Source: Couchioplanes caeruleus (lineage in GTDB: Bacteria; Actinomycetota; Actinomycetes; Mycobacteriales; Micromonosporaceae). From it: 64,000 nt of DNA. Location of the stretch: contig NZ_RJKL01000001.1 in NCBI RefSeq assembly GCF_003751945.1, positions 7,830,501-7,894,500 of the forward strand, given 5' to 3'. Positions 34,827 through 44,633 of this stretch are shown here, one piece after another. Position 1 is the first letter of the stretch, and each line of letters opens with the position of its first letter. The translations under genes were made by a program, and so were the position numbers. The notes under the pieces are model-generated. The model was given only the letters and a program-made list of their open reading frames with translations. It ran no database searches and was not told the DNA's origin.

Positions 34827-36370
34827 CTACCGCCCCCATCCTCCTGGAGATGCGTTCCATCACCAAGGAGTTCCCCGGCGTCAAGGCGCTCTCCGACGTC
34901 AACCTGGTGGTCCGGGCCGGCGAGATCCACGCCATCTGCGGCGAGAACGGCGCCGGCAAGTCGACGCTCATGAAGGTGCTCAGCGGCGTCTACCCGTACG
35001 GCGCGTACTCGGGTGACATCGTTTACCACGGTGCCGAGGCACGGTTCTCGGACATCCGGCAGAGCGAGCGCGCCGGCATCGTGATCATCCATCAGGAGCT
35101 CGCGCTCATCCCGGACATGTCGATCACCGAGAACATCTTCCTCGGCAACGAGCCGCGCAAGCGCGGGGCGATCGACTGGAAGGGCGCCCAGCGGCGGGCG
35201 CTCGAGCTGATGGCCCGGGTCGGCCTCGACGAGGACCCGGACACCCTGATCAAGGACATCGGCGTCGGCAAGCAGCAGCTCGTGGAGATCGCCAAGGCGT
35301 TCGCCAAGGACGTCAAGCTGCTCATCCTCGACGAGCCCACGGCGGCGCTCAACGAGCACGACTCGCAGCACCTGCTGGACCTGCTGCGCGGGTTCCGCGA
35401 GCGCGGCGTCACCTCGATCATGATCTCGCACAAGCTCAACGAGATCGAGGCGATCGCCGACGAGATCACCATCCTGCGCGACGGCCGGACGGTCGAGACG
35501 CTCAACATCAAGCGGGACGGAGTCGACGAGGACCGGATCGTGCGCGGCATGGTCGGTCGCGAGCTCGGCAGCCGCTTCCCGGACCACACGCCGTCGATCG
35601 GGGAGACATTCTTCGAGGTCAGCGACTGGACCGTGCGGCACCCGATCTCCGCTGAGCGGCTCGTCTGCAAGGGCTCGAGCTTCCACGTGCGCCGCGGCGA
35701 GATCGTCGGCTTCGCCGGTCTCATGGGCGCCGGGCGCACCGAGCTGGCGATGAGCATCTTCGGCCGCTCCTACGGGGTTTACCTCGGCGGCCGGATCGTC
35801 AAGGACGGCAAGGAGATCCACCTCAAGTCGGTGGCGGACGCGATCCACCACGGACTGGCGTACGTGAGCGAGGACCGCAAGGCGATCGGCCTCAACCTGC
35901 TCGACGACATCAAGACGTCGACGGTCTCCGCCAAGCTCTCCAAGATCAGTAAGCGGGGCGTGCTCGACGAGGTGGCCGAGTACCGGGCCGCGGAGGCGTA
36001 CCGCAAGGACCTGCGCACCAAGGCACCCACCGTCGACGAGGGCGTCTCCAAGCTCTCCGGCGGCAACCAGCAGAAGGTCGTCCTGGCGAAGTGGATGTTC
36101 ACCGACCCGGACCTGCTGATCCTCGACGAGCCCACCCGGGGCATCGACGTGGGTGCGAAGTACGAGATCTACGGCATCATCCAGCGGCTCGCCGACCAGG
36201 GTAAGGGCGTCATCGTCATCTCCTCGGAGCTGCCCGAGCTGATCGGGCTCTGCGACCGCATCTACACCGTGTTCGAAGGCCAGATCACGGGCGAGATCGC
36301 CCGTGCGGATGCGGATCCGGAGACCCTCATGAAGCAGATGACCTCGACGAAGAAGATGCAGACCCGATGA
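34823..36370 (+). CDS. mmsA: Multiple monosaccharide ABC transporter, ATP-binding protein
   Basis: A 515-residue ATPase with two nucleotide-binding domains that powers sugar import. The first Walker A is [12 protein letters not shown] (about 43), with [14 protein letters not shown] and [11 protein letters not shown] as signature and Walker B. The second domain has a degenerate Walker A ([10 protein letters not shown]), and [17 protein letters not shown] and [20 protein letters not shown]. This arrangement is typical of the GguA/MmsA/XylG family. The ATG at 34823 overlaps a short upstream frame; GTG at 34811 is an alternative. The stop overlaps the permease start (ATGA). Confidence 0.92.
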   Translation: MTTAPILLEMRSITKEFPGVKALSDVNLVVRAGEIHAICGENGAGKSTLMKVLSGVYPYGAYSGDIVYHGAEARFSDIRQSERAGIVIIHQELALIPDMSITENIFLGNEPRKRGAIDWKGAQRRALELMARVGLDEDPDTLIKDIGVGKQQLVEIAKAFAKDVKLLILDEPTAALNEHDSQHLLDLLRGFRERGVTSIMISHKLNEIEAIADEITILRDGRTVETLNIKRDGVDEDRIVRGMVGRELGSRFPDHTPSIGETFFEVSDWTVRHPISAERLVCKGSSFHVRRGEIVGFAGLMGAGRTELAMSIFGRSYGVYLGGRIVKDGKEIHLKSVADAIHHGLAYVSEDRKAIGLNLLDDIKTSTVSAKLSKISKRGVLDEVAEYRAAEAYRKDLRTKAPTVDEGVSKLSGGNQQKVVLAKWMFTDPDLLILDEPTRGIDVGAKYEIYGIIQRLADQGKGVIVISSELPELIGLCDRIYTVFEGQITGEIARADADPETLMKQMTSTKKMQTR

Positions 36371-37686
36371 GCCGATTCAAGGACCTTCAGAAGAACCTGT
36401 TCGGAGGCACGACCTCCAACGCCCGCCAGTTCGGGATGATCTTCACGCTGCTGGCGATCATCCTGCTGTTCCAGTTCCTCACCGCGCGTAACCTTGGAGT
36501 CGGCTTCGGTGACGGGCTGACCCTGCGGTCGGACAACCTGATCGCGCTGTTCCAGCAGAACTCCTACATCCTGATCCTGGCCGTCGGCATGCTGATGGTG
36601 ATCGTGGCCGGGCACATCGACCTGTCGGTCGGCTCGGTCGCCGCCTTCGTCGGCATCCTGGTCGCGAAGTCCATGACGGACTGGTCGCTGCCCTGGCCGG
36701 TGGCGATCCTGTTCGGCCTCGGGATCGGCGTGCTCATCGGCGCGTGGCACGGCTTCTGGGTGGCGTACTTCGGTGTCCCGGCGTTCATCGTCACGCTGGC
36801 CGGCATGCTGCTCTTCCGTGGCGCCAACCAGTACGTCGGCAGCGCGGCGGTGCCGGTGCCCGAGGGTTTCCAGGTCATGGGCGGCGGCTTCCTGCCGGAG
36901 ATCGGCCCGAACACCGGCTACAACAACCTCACGTTGCTGCTCGGGCTCGCCGCCTGCGTCGCCGTGGTCTGGCGGGAGATGCAGGGCCGGCGTACGCGCA
37001 AGGAGATGAACGCGGAGCCGACGCCGCTGTGGGTCTCGGGCATCCGGATGGCCATCATGGTCGGCGTCCTGATCTTCGTGACGCTGCGCTTCGCGGGTGG
37101 CCGGGTCGGCACCAGCTTCCCGATCTCCGGCCTGATCCTCGTGGTGCTGGTGATCGCGTACAGTTTTTACACCCGCAACACCGCGGGCGGCCGGCACATC
37201 TACGCGGTCGGCGGCAACGCCCGCGCCGCCGAGCTCTCCGGCGTGAAGCTCAAGCGGGTCAACTTCTTCGTCATGATGAACATGTCCATCCTGGCCGCGC
37301 TGGCCGGCATGATCTTCGTGGCCCGCTCCGCCGCCTCGGGTCCGCAGGACGGTCTCAACTGGGAGCTCGACGCCATCGCGGCCGTCTTCATCGGCGGCGC
37401 GGCGGTTTCCGGCGGCATCGGTACGATCTCCGGCTCCATCGTCGGAGGTCTGGTCATGGCCGTGCTCAACAACGGCCTGCAACTGCTCGGCGTCGGCACC
37501 GACCGGGTCCAGATCATCAAGGGCCTGGTCCTGCTGCTCGCCGTCGCCCTGGACGTCTACAACAAGAGCCAGGGCCGCTTCTCGATCATCGGCAGCATCA
37601 CTCGCCCGTTCCGCCGGGAGGCACCCGCCGCACCGGCTTCATCGTCGGAAGCGGGCAGTCCCGCCAAGACGACGGTGGCCGGCTGA
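36367..37686 (+). CDS. mmsB: Multiple monosaccharide ABC transporter, permease
   Basis: A 439-residue inner membrane permease with about ten helices. Family blocks include [84 protein letters not shown] and [33 protein letters not shown]. The ATG overlaps the ATPase stop. A Ser/Ala/Pro-rich tail of about 20 residues ends the protein. Specific sugar is not readable; this subfamily (GguB/MmsB) typically handles arabinose, galactose or xylose. Confidence 0.92.
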   Translation: MSRFKDLQKNLFGGTTSNARQFGMIFTLLAIILLFQFLTARNLGVGFGDGLTLRSDNLIALFQQNSYILILAVGMLMVIVAGHIDLSVGSVAAFVGILVAKSMTDWSLPWPVAILFGLGIGVLIGAWHGFWVAYFGVPAFIVTLAGMLLFRGANQYVGSAAVPVPEGFQVMGGGFLPEIGPNTGYNNLTLLLGLAACVAVVWREMQGRRTRKEMNAEPTPLWVSGIRMAIMVGVLIFVTLRFAGGRVGTSFPISGLILVVLVIAYSFYTRNTAGGRHIYAVGGNARAAELSGVKLKRVNFFVMMNMSILAALAGMIFVARSAASGPQDGLNWELDAIAAVFIGGAAVSGGIGTISGSIVGGLVMAVLNNGLQLLGVGTDRVQIIKGLVLLLAVALDVYNKSQGRFSIIGSITRPFRREAPAAPASSSEAGSPAKTTVAG

Positions 37687-37744
37687 CGGCCCACCGACCC
37701 CCTCTCACTCCGCAGCACCCATGAGAAGAAGGGCAACACCTCCC

Positions 37745-38851
37745 ATGCGCAATTTCCTCGGCAAGTCGGTGGCCGTCGGCGCCGTCGCGATGCTGGCCCT
37801 CACGGCCTGCGGCTCCGGCCGCGAAGGTGACGGCGGCAACGGCAGCGGCACCACGGCGAAGGGCTTCGCGGCGAACTCCGTGATCGGTGTCGCGCTGCCC
37901 GCGAGGACCTCGGAGAACTGGGTCCTCGCCGGTGATCTGTTCACCAACGGCCTGAAGGAGGCCGGCTTCAACCCCGACGTGCAGTACGCCGGCGCCTCCA
38001 CCACGGTCGCCGACCAGCAGGCCCAGATCACCGCCATGGCCACCAAGGGCGCCAAGGTCATCGTCATCGGCGCGACCGACGGCGCGCAGCTGTCGACCCA
38101 GGTCGCCGCCGCGAAGAAGGCGGGCGTGAAGGTCATCGCCTACGACCGCCTGATCCTGAACACGCCGGACCTCGACTACTACGTCGCGTTCGACAACTTC
38201 AAGGTGGGCCAGCTCCAGGGCCAGGCCCTGCTGGACGGTATGAAGAAGAAGAAGCCGAAGGGCCCGTACACCATCGAGCTGTTCTCGGGCTCGCCGGACG
38301 ACAACAACGCCGGCGTGTTCTTCAACGGCGCCATGGACGTGCTCAAGCCGGAGATCGACAAGGGCAACGTCGTGGTCGGCTCGAAGCAGACCGACATCAA
38401 GCAGACCGCCATCCAGGGCTGGAAGCCCGAGGGTGCGCAGGCCCGCATGGACCAGCTGCTGACCTCGACCTACGGCAGCAAGGAGCTCGACGGCGTCCTG
38501 TCGCCCAACGACACCTTGGCCCGCGCGATCATTCAGTCGATCAAGAGCGCCGGCAAGACCGTCCCCGTGGTCACTGGTCAGGACTCCGAGGTGGAGTCGA
38601 TCAAGTCGATCATGAAGGGCGAGCAGTACATGACGATCAACAAGGACACCCGGAACCTGGTGAAGGAGACCATCAACATGGTCAAGGCCCTCCAGGCCGG
38701 CAGCGAGCCGCAGATCAACGACACCAAGTCGTACAACAACGGCACCAAGATCGTCCCGACGTACCTGCTTCCGCCGGTCGCCGTGACGAAGGACAACGCG
38801 GCCGAGGCGTACGCGAACGACCCGAAGCTCGCGCCGCTCACCAAGCCGTAG
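37745..38851 (+). CDS. chvE: Sugar-binding lipoprotein of the ABC transporter (ChvE-like)
   Basis: A 368-residue periplasmic-binding-type lipoprotein. The lipobox is LTACGSG with Cys22, so it is anchored outside the membrane. It has the sugar-binding type I fold with IGVALPARTSENWVLAGDLF, IVIGATDGAQLSTQVAAAKKAGVKVIAYDRLIL, YYVAFDNFKVGQLQG and VVTGQDSEVESIKSIMKGEQYMTI. ChvE-like proteins bind aldoses such as arabinose, galactose or xylose. The ATG at 37745 fits the lipoprotein start; 37721 is an in-frame alternative. A strong terminator follows. Confidence 0.9.
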   Translation: MRNFLGKSVAVGAVAMLALTACGSGREGDGGNGSGTTAKGFAANSVIGVALPARTSENWVLAGDLFTNGLKEAGFNPDVQYAGASTTVADQQAQITAMATKGAKVIVIGATDGAQLSTQVAAAKKAGVKVIAYDRLILNTPDLDYYVAFDNFKVGQLQGQALLDGMKKKKPKGPYTIELFSGSPDDNNAGVFFNGAMDVLKPEIDKGNVVVGSKQTDIKQTAIQGWKPEGAQARMDQLLTSTYGSKELDGVLSPNDTLARAIIQSIKSAGKTVPVVTGQDSEVESIKSIMKGEQYMTINKDTRNLVKETINMVKALQAGSEPQINDTKSYNNGTKIVPTYLLPPVAVTKDNAAEAYANDPKLAPLTKP

Positions 38852-38881
38852 GTTCGCCCAGGCACCACGTGACGGCCCTTG

Positions 38882-38910
38882 GGGTCCCCGGAGTCCGTCT
38901 CCGGGGACCC
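38882..38910 (+). terminator. Terminator after the sugar ABC operon
   Basis: GGGTCCCCGGAG (38882-38893) and CTCCGGGGACCC (38899-38910) form a perfect 12-base stem with a 5-base loop followed by TTT. It lies 30 bases past the binding-protein stop and isolates the ROK gene as a separate or partly read-through transcript. Confidence 0.88.
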
Positions 38911-38955
38911 TTTGCCGTGTCCCTCCCACCTCGTCCGCTTCCTGAGGAGCTCCTC

Positions 38956-40215
38956 GTGGCCATACCGCTGCGGCGTGCGCTGCGCCGAGCCGGCCCCGAC
39001 ACCCCCGCCCCCGAGCCACAGCCGCCGGCGCCCGCCGCCGGGCAGGAGGAGATCCGCCGCCAGAACCTCGGCGCCGTCCTGCGCTACGTCCACCTGCACG
39101 GGCCCACCTCCCGCGCCGAGCTGACCGGCCGGCTCGGGCTCAATCGCAGCACCATCGGGGCGCTGGCCGCGGACCTCGCCGCCGCCGGCCTGGTCACCGA
39201 GGACGTCCCGGCCACCGAGGACGTGCCGGCCACCGCACGGCGCGCGGGCCGGCCCTCGCTCGTGGTGAGCCCCTGCTCGGAACGGGTCTACGCCACCGCG
39301 CTGAGCATCGAGCCGAAGCGCCTGCGCGCCGCCCGCATCGGCCTCGGCGGCCGCATCCTCGACCTGCGCGAGACGCCGCGCCCGTGTGGCTCGTCCCCGC
39401 TCGACGCCGTCGCCCCGCTCGCCGAGCTGGTCCGGGGGATGGAGCGGGGAGACGATGCCCGCTATGCCGGCGGTGCCGTCGCGGTCGCCGACACCGTCCG
39501 CGACGCCGACGGGACGGTCCGCGTGGCCGGCGCGGACGACACCCTCGTGGCCGCCCTCGACGCCGCCCTCGGCGCCGGACCCGGGCGTCCGGGCCTTGTG
39601 GCGGGCGACCTCGCCGACATCGCCGCGCTGGCCGAACACACCCGCGGCGTCGCGACCGGCGTCGATGACCTCCTCTACCTGCACGGCGACCGGGGCCTGA
39701 GCGCCGGCATGGTCACCGGCGGCAGCCTGGTCGTCGGGCACGGAGGCCGCAGCGGCAAGGTCGGTCACATGGTGGTCGACCCGGCCGGCCGGCGCTGCGG
39801 CTGCGGATCCCGCGGCTGCTGGGAGACCGAGGCCGGCACGGACGCTCTGCTGCGGCGCGCCGGGGCGGCACCGGGCGCCAGCCCCCTCGCCGTCCTCCGC
39901 GCCGCCGCCCTCGGCGACGCCGTCGCCCGCGACGCCCTGCACGGGGTCGCGGACTGGCTGGGCTTCGGCGTCGCCAACCTGGTCAACGTCTTCAACCCCG
40001 ACCTCGTGGTCTTCGGCGGCACCCTGCGCGAGATCTACGCCGCGGGCGCCGGCACCGTCCGCAGCCGCCTCGACTCGATGGCACTACCGGCCTCCCGCGA
40101 GCACCTCCAGTTGCGCGCGAGCTCGCTCGGGGCGGACGCACCCCTGATCGGCGCGGCGGAACTGGCCTTCGACGCGCTCCTGGCCGACCCCCTCAGCGCC
40201 CCCTCGCCTCAGTGA
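38956..40215 (+). CDS. ROK family transcriptional regulator
   Basis: A 419-residue repressor with an N-terminal winged helix (QEEIRRQNLGAVLRYVHLHGPTSRAELTGRLGLNRSTIGALAADLAAAG) and a C-terminal ROK sugar-kinase-like domain. GGSLVVGHGGRSGKVGHMVVDPAGRRCGCGSRGCWETE carries the ROK zinc motif with its cysteines. The GTG at 38956 follows GAGGAG. It lies directly downstream of the sugar ABC operon, so it likely regulates that import system in response to its sugar. Confidence 0.85.
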   Translation: MAIPLRRALRRAGPDTPAPEPQPPAPAAGQEEIRRQNLGAVLRYVHLHGPTSRAELTGRLGLNRSTIGALAADLAAAGLVTEDVPATEDVPATARRAGRPSLVVSPCSERVYATALSIEPKRLRAARIGLGGRILDLRETPRPCGSSPLDAVAPLAELVRGMERGDDARYAGGAVAVADTVRDADGTVRVAGADDTLVAALDAALGAGPGRPGLVAGDLADIAALAEHTRGVATGVDDLLYLHGDRGLSAGMVTGGSLVVGHGGRSGKVGHMVVDPAGRRCGCGSRGCWETEAGTDALLRRAGAAPGASPLAVLRAAALGDAVARDALHGVADWLGFGVANLVNVFNPDLVVFGGTLREIYAAGAGTVRSRLDSMALPASREHLQLRASSLGADAPLIGAAELAFDALLADPLSAPSPQ

Positions 40216-40844
40216 CCGCGGGGGTACGTGCGGCGGGCGGTGAGACCGGGCAGCAGGGACAGGACGGCCACGAACGCCCCGCCGATGGTCATCAGGTAGG
40301 CGATGATCAGCGCCTCCGGGCCGCCGCCGAACATCGCCGCCATCACGACCAGGGCGAACCCCAGCAGCGCCGGCCCGGTGGCCAGCACCCACGCCGCCGT
40401 CTTCTGCGCGGCGCTCCAGCGCGGCGAACCGGAGATCAGCAGCATCCCGGCCAGCGGCGCGACCACCGGCATCACCACGCTCCCGGCCGCCAGCAGGGCC
40501 AGTCCCGCGTACTCGCCGCCGGACGAGGCCGCCGGCGCCGGCACGGACACGGCCGGCAGGGGGGCGGGCCGCCGCAGATGGGCCGGCATCCGCCCGCGCC
40601 GGGCCGCGGCGGCCAGCGCCTCCGGCGCCCCGAGCCGCCGCAGGATCAATGAGGGGTCGTCGGCGGGCTCGCCCCCGGCGGCCCGGCGCATCGCGATGTA
40701 GTCGGCCACGGTCGTCATCAGCTCGTCGCGCAGATCGGGATCGAGATCGTCCCCGGCGGCCCAGAGCGCCGCCAGGTAGTCGAGGACCAGCACGTCGCTG
40801 TGCGCCAGCGGCGCGGTGTCGTCAGAGTACGGCCCGGACGTCAT
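40209..40844 (-). CDS. Membrane protein of unknown function
   Basis: A 211-residue protein. The N-terminal 90 residues are charged and helical (LDYLAALWAAGDDLDPDLRDELMTTVADYIAMR, LGAPEALAAAAR), resembling an HAAS-like small domain. Three or four hydrophobic segments follow (GLALLAAGSVVMPVVAPLAGMLLI, TAAWVLATGPALLGFALVVMAAMF, LIIAYLMTIGGAFVAVLSLLPG). The ATG at 40844 follows AGGGGGA. The last 7 bases overlap the end of the ROK gene tail to tail. No function is assigned. Confidence 0.7.
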   Translation of the reverse strand: MTSGPYSDDTAPLAHSDVLVLDYLAALWAAGDDLDPDLRDELMTTVADYIAMRRAAGGEPADDPSLILRRLGAPEALAAAARRGRMPAHLRRPAPLPAVSVPAPAASSGGEYAGLALLAAGSVVMPVVAPLAGMLLISGSPRWSAAQKTAAWVLATGPALLGFALVVMAAMFGGGPEALIIAYLMTIGGAFVAVLSLLPGLTARRTYPRGH

Positions 40845-40999
40845 CGTTTCCCCCTGAGAGCTCGGCCGGCACGGCCCGGACAGCATCGCGAAAGCCGTAC
40901 CGGTGGCACATCTGGCCGGGGACGGGCCTTGCGCGACCGCCCTCTGCCTTTCGGCCGACCCAGACCCGGGGGCCCGTCACCGGTAAGTCGTGGAGACTC

Positions 41000-41122
41000 A
41001 TGCGAGAGGAGGTAGCCGTGAGCATCGCCCTGCAGGGCGCTGGTGTCCGGCGCTCCCTTCGCTTTCACGCCGGATACCGGGGCGCTGGCCGGTCGGGGCT
41101 AGCGTGGGCGGCGTTTTCCTAA
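41000..41122 (+). CDS. Possible small ORF in the 40845-41154 gap
   Basis: The 310 bases between the divergent membrane-protein and GGDEF-EAL genes contain only this candidate: 40 codons from ATG at 41000 with GGAG before it, or 34 from GTG at 41018, which follows GAGGAGG at 5 bases. The product is basic and Gly/Ala/Arg-rich with no recognisable family. No riboswitch for cyclic-di-GMP was recognised upstream of the GGDEF-EAL gene. Confidence 0.25.
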   Translation: MREEVAVSIALQGAGVRRSLRFHAGYRGAGRSGLAWAAFS

Positions 41123-41154
41123 CGCGTCGGGCCGGGTAGCCGATCGAACCCGGC

Positions 41155-43464
41155 ATGGCCGAGGACGGGCGCGCACCCCTGCGCTATGTGTGGATCGTCG
41201 CCGGTCTCGTGCTCTCTTGCTGGGTCTGGTTCGCGGTCTGGCGCACCTCCGGGGCCGGGTCGGTCGCCATCGGCTATCTCGGGGTGCCGCTCGGCGGGGC
41301 GGTCTCGATCGTCGCGCTGTGCCGGCTGTGGCGGGTGGTGCGGGGAGATGTGCACGCCCGCCGGTTCTGCCGGATGCTGCTGATCGGCGCCAGCTTCATG
41401 ACCGTCGGCTACCTGCTCATGGCCGTCAACGCGTTTCTGTACTCGGAGGGCGACAATCCGCCGGACATGTCGCTGCTCTCCGCGGCGTGTGTGGCGCTCG
41501 GGTTCGCCTCGGCGATGTGGGCCGTCGGCCGGGTGCCGGTGGACACCGCGGGCCGGGCCGAGCGGCGGCGGATGAACCTCGACCGGACGATCGCCTTCCT
41601 CGGCTGCGCGACCCCGCTCTGGCAGTTCGGCCTCGCGCCGATGATCACCGCGACCGAGCGGTGGAGCACCCACACGCTGGGCCTCATCGGGCTCGCGTTC
41701 CTGCTGTCGGTCGCCGGCATGACGAAGGTGGCGTACCTCAGCGACGGGCCGGTCGACCGTGCGGCGCTGCGCCTGGTCGCGGCCATCGGTCTCACCGCGG
41801 CCGGGGTGGCCGTGCTCGCCACCACGTACGGCGGCGACGGCGGTCCGCCCTCGCAGGCCCTCGTGCTGCCGCTGGGGCCGATGCTGTTGGTGCTGGCGGT
41901 ACGCGCGCAGTGGAACGCCACGATCGGTCACCGCCGCACCTCGCGGCGCTCCTCGCAGTTGCTGCCGTACCTGGCGGTCGCCGCGGTGGACCTGCCGGTG
42001 GTCGCGATCGCGGTGGGTGAGCTGCGCTGGCCCGGGCGGATCGCCCTCGGCGCGGCGGTCGTGGTCAGCGTGCTCGTGATCGTCCGCCAGTTCCTGGCGT
42101 TTCGCGACAACGCCGTGCTGCTGCGCAACATCCGCGCCCACGAGGAGCGGCTGCAGCACGAGGTCAGCCACGACGGGCTGACCGGCCTGGCCAACCGCGC
42201 CATGTTCCGGGGCCGGATGCAGGACGCGCTCGCCCGCGGGGAGAGCGTCACCGTGCTCCTGGTCGACCTCGACGACTTCAAGACCGTCAATGACTCGCTC
42301 GGCCACGATGTCGGCGACCACCTGCTGGTGTCGCTGGCCGCGATGCTGCGCGAGCAGGCCGGCGCGGACGGACTGCCGGTGCGCATCGGCGGCGATGAGT
42401 TCGCCGTGCTGCTGGTCGGCGGTACGACGCTGGGCGAGACGGTGGCCCAGCGGGTCCTGGATGCGCTGACCGAGCCGATCAGCGAGCACCGGCTGCTCGT
42501 GCAGGCCAGCGTCGGCATCGCCACGGCCGAGCCCGGCGCCTCCGTGGACAGCCTGCTGCGCGAGGCGGACGTCGCCATGTACGCCGCCAAGCAGCGCGGC
42601 AAGGCGGCGTACGTGCGCTTCGTGTCCGGCATGGCGCAGCCCGTCACGGCGCACATGCGGCTCGGCGGCGAGCTGCGCCGGGCGCTGGAGAACCGCGAGT
42701 TCGAGGTGTTCTACCAGCCGATCATGGACCTGGGCACGAACAAGCTCGTGGGCACCGAGGCGCTGGTGCGCTGGAACCACCCGGAGCGCGGCCTCGTGTC
42801 GCCGGGCGAGTTCGTGCCGGCCGCCGAGCGGACCGGGCTGATCATGGAGCTGGGCCGCTACGTGCTGCGCGAGGCCTGCCGCCAGACGGCGGCGTGGCTA
42901 GCCGAGTTCGGCCCGGACGCGCCGCGGCACGTGGCCGTCAACGTGTCGGCCCGCCAGCTCCACGACCCGGGCTTCGTCGGGGACGTCCGCGACGCGCTGG
43001 GCGACACCGGCCTGACCCCGGACCACCTGGTGCTGGAGCTCACCGAGTCGGCCGTGCTGCGCGGCAACCAGGTGTCCCGGGCGCTGCACGACCTGGACGG
43101 CGCCGGCGTACGGCTGGCGCTCGACGACTTCGGCACGGGTGAGTCGTCGCTGAGCCTGCTGCGGGCGTTTCCGGCGGCGATCGTGAAGCTCGACAAGTCG
43201 TTCGTGGACGGCCTCGAGTTCGACGAGGTGGACCCGGCTCGCCGGGACGCGCGTCAGGCGGTCGCCCGCGCGGTGATCCAGCTCGCCGGGGCCCTGGGCC
43301 TGGAGGCGGTCGCCGAGGGTATCGAGAACGAGGCCCAGGCGGAGCAGTTGCGCGCCCTGGGGTACGTCTACGGCCAGGGATACCACCTGGCGATGCCGAT
43401 GTCGGCCGGGAAGATGACGGACCTGCTCACCGAGCAGCGCCGGGCGGTCACGGCCGCGGGCTGA
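41155..43464 (+). CDS. Membrane GGDEF-EAL cyclic-di-GMP protein
   Basis: A 769-residue signalling protein. The first 310 residues contain about eight hydrophobic segments that form a membrane sensor (VWIVAGLVLSCWVWFAVW and others). The GGDEF domain (about 340 to 500) has HDGLTGLANRAMFRGRM and an intact GGDEF at 412 to 416, so diguanylate cyclase activity is possible. The EAL domain (about 510 to 765) has EALVRW (535 to 540), NVSARQL, ELTESAV, LDDFGTGESSL and KLDKSFVDGL, the residues needed for phosphodiesterase activity. It can therefore both make and break cyclic-di-GMP. Confidence 0.92.
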   Translation: MAEDGRAPLRYVWIVAGLVLSCWVWFAVWRTSGAGSVAIGYLGVPLGGAVSIVALCRLWRVVRGDVHARRFCRMLLIGASFMTVGYLLMAVNAFLYSEGDNPPDMSLLSAACVALGFASAMWAVGRVPVDTAGRAERRRMNLDRTIAFLGCATPLWQFGLAPMITATERWSTHTLGLIGLAFLLSVAGMTKVAYLSDGPVDRAALRLVAAIGLTAAGVAVLATTYGGDGGPPSQALVLPLGPMLLVLAVRAQWNATIGHRRTSRRSSQLLPYLAVAAVDLPVVAIAVGELRWPGRIALGAAVVVSVLVIVRQFLAFRDNAVLLRNIRAHEERLQHEVSHDGLTGLANRAMFRGRMQDALARGESVTVLLVDLDDFKTVNDSLGHDVGDHLLVSLAAMLREQAGADGLPVRIGGDEFAVLLVGGTTLGETVAQRVLDALTEPISEHRLLVQASVGIATAEPGASVDSLLREADVAMYAAKQRGKAAYVRFVSGMAQPVTAHMRLGGELRRALENREFEVFYQPIMDLGTNKLVGTEALVRWNHPERGLVSPGEFVPAAERTGLIMELGRYVLREACRQTAAWLAEFGPDAPRHVAVNVSARQLHDPGFVGDVRDALGDTGLTPDHLVLELTESAVLRGNQVSRALHDLDGAGVRLALDDFGTGESSLSLLRAFPAAIVKLDKSFVDGLEFDEVDPARRDARQAVARAVIQLAGALGLEAVAEGIENEAQAEQLRALGYVYGQGYHLAMPMSAGKMTDLLTEQRRAVTAAG

Positions 43465-43531
43465 CCCCGCCGGAATGCCCCGGTTGGCGCGGACTTACGC
43501 GTCCTTCCATCAAAACTTTTGCATATTCCGA

Positions 43532-43587
43532 AGATTCTTTCCGTCGCAGCGTCGAAACCTGTGGTTACATCAGTCTTCGAAGAATCT
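43532..43587. promoter_or_regulatory. Inverted repeats before the isomerase/dehydrogenase operon
   Basis: AGATTCTT (43532-43539) and AAGAATCT (43580-43587) are 8-base arms 40 bases apart. The right arm overlaps the 10-base palindrome TCTTCGAAGA (43574-43583). They lie 115 to 170 bases before the gene start in a stretch that is AT-richer than its surroundings, so they may be operator sites. Confidence 0.35.
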
Positions 43588-43701
43588 CGATGCAACACCC
43601 TCTGTTCCGTCGTGGCACACGGTCCGCCGCCACCGCCGGATCGGCCGTTTCCGCATGCCCACGACCGTCGGAGCACCATCGACCGGGAGGCAGTGCAAGC
43701 G

Positions 43702-44622
43702 ATGCAGAACGAGTCCACCGTCAGTCGCCGCCGGATACTGTGCGCCGCCGCCGCGGGCGCGGCCGCCCTCGGCACCAGTGCGTTCGTCGCCACGCCCGCC
43801 GAGGCCGGCGCCGGCCCGCGTCCGTCCCGGATCCCGCTCGAGCGGATCAGCATCCAGCTCTACACGCTGCGCAACCTGCTCGCCATCGACCTGGACGGCA
43901 CGCTCGCCGCCCTCGCCGCGATCGGCTACACCCGGGTCGAGCACGCCGGCTTCGTGGGGCGCACGGCGGCCGAGTTCCGGGCCGCCCTGGACCGCGCCGG
44001 CCTGCGCGCGACCTCCGGGCACGCCGGCATACCCCAGCCGTTCGACCCGGCCGCCTGGAAGAAGACGCTGGAGGACGCGCTCGTCATCGGCAACAGGTAC
44101 ATCGTCCATCCGTACTTCGGTGCGCGTCCCGACGGCTCGCCGATCCGCGACGGCGCCGTCTACCGGGCCTTCGCCCGCGACCTCGACGAGGCCGGCGCGC
44201 TCGCCCGCGAGTACGGCCTCAGCTTCGGCTACCACAACCACCAGAACGAGTTCGCCCGCCAGGACGGCGGCACCACCACCGGGTTCGACATCCTGACCCG
44301 GGAGACGGACCCGGAGCTGGTCCATCTCGAGGTGGATCTCTTCTGGGCCTTCCGGGGCGCCCACGACCCGGTCGACCTGATCGCCGAGAACCGGGGCCGG
44401 ATCCGCCAGGTGCACGTCAAGGACCTGGCGCACACGGGCGGCTTCGCCGACCCGGGCGCCGGGCTCATCGACTTCGCCCGGATCTTCGAGCACTCCCGGG
44501 AAGCCGGCCTGGCCGAGTACATCGTGGAACGCGACGACGCCGGCAGCCCGCCGCGCACGCCCGCGGACGCCTTGGTCACCGCGGAAGTCGGCTACGACTA
44601 CCTCGCCACCCTGCGGTTCTAG
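43702..44622 (+). CDS. Tat-exported sugar phosphate isomerase/epimerase-like TIM-barrel protein
   Basis: A 306-residue protein with a twin-arginine signal (SRRRILCAAAAGAAALG). The mature part is a xylose-isomerase-like TIM barrel: RISIQLYTLRNLLAIDLDGTLAALAAIGYTRVEHAGF, FGYHNHQNEF and HLEVDLFWAFRGAHDPVDLIAENRGRIRQVHVKD. These are the metal-binding positions of the family (Glu, His, Asp, Glu). The ATG at 43702 begins the Tat signal. It is 11 bases before the PQQ-type dehydrogenase gene and likely acts outside the cell on the same sugar. The substrate is unknown. Confidence 0.85.
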   Translation: MQNESTVSRRRILCAAAAGAAALGTSAFVATPAEAGAGPRPSRIPLERISIQLYTLRNLLAIDLDGTLAALAAIGYTRVEHAGFVGRTAAEFRAALDRAGLRATSGHAGIPQPFDPAAWKKTLEDALVIGNRYIVHPYFGARPDGSPIRDGAVYRAFARDLDEAGALAREYGLSFGYHNHQNEFARQDGGTTTGFDILTRETDPELVHLEVDLFWAFRGAHDPVDLIAENRGRIRQVHVKDLAHTGGFADPGAGLIDFARIFEHSREAGLAEYIVERDDAGSPPRTPADALVTAEVGYDYLATLRF

Positions 44623-44633
44623 GAGGAGCGTCG

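Noticed and set aside
41018..41154. Cyclic-di-GMP riboswitch before the GGDEF-EAL gene
   Set aside because: No GEMM-type conserved core was found in the 40845-41154 gap.
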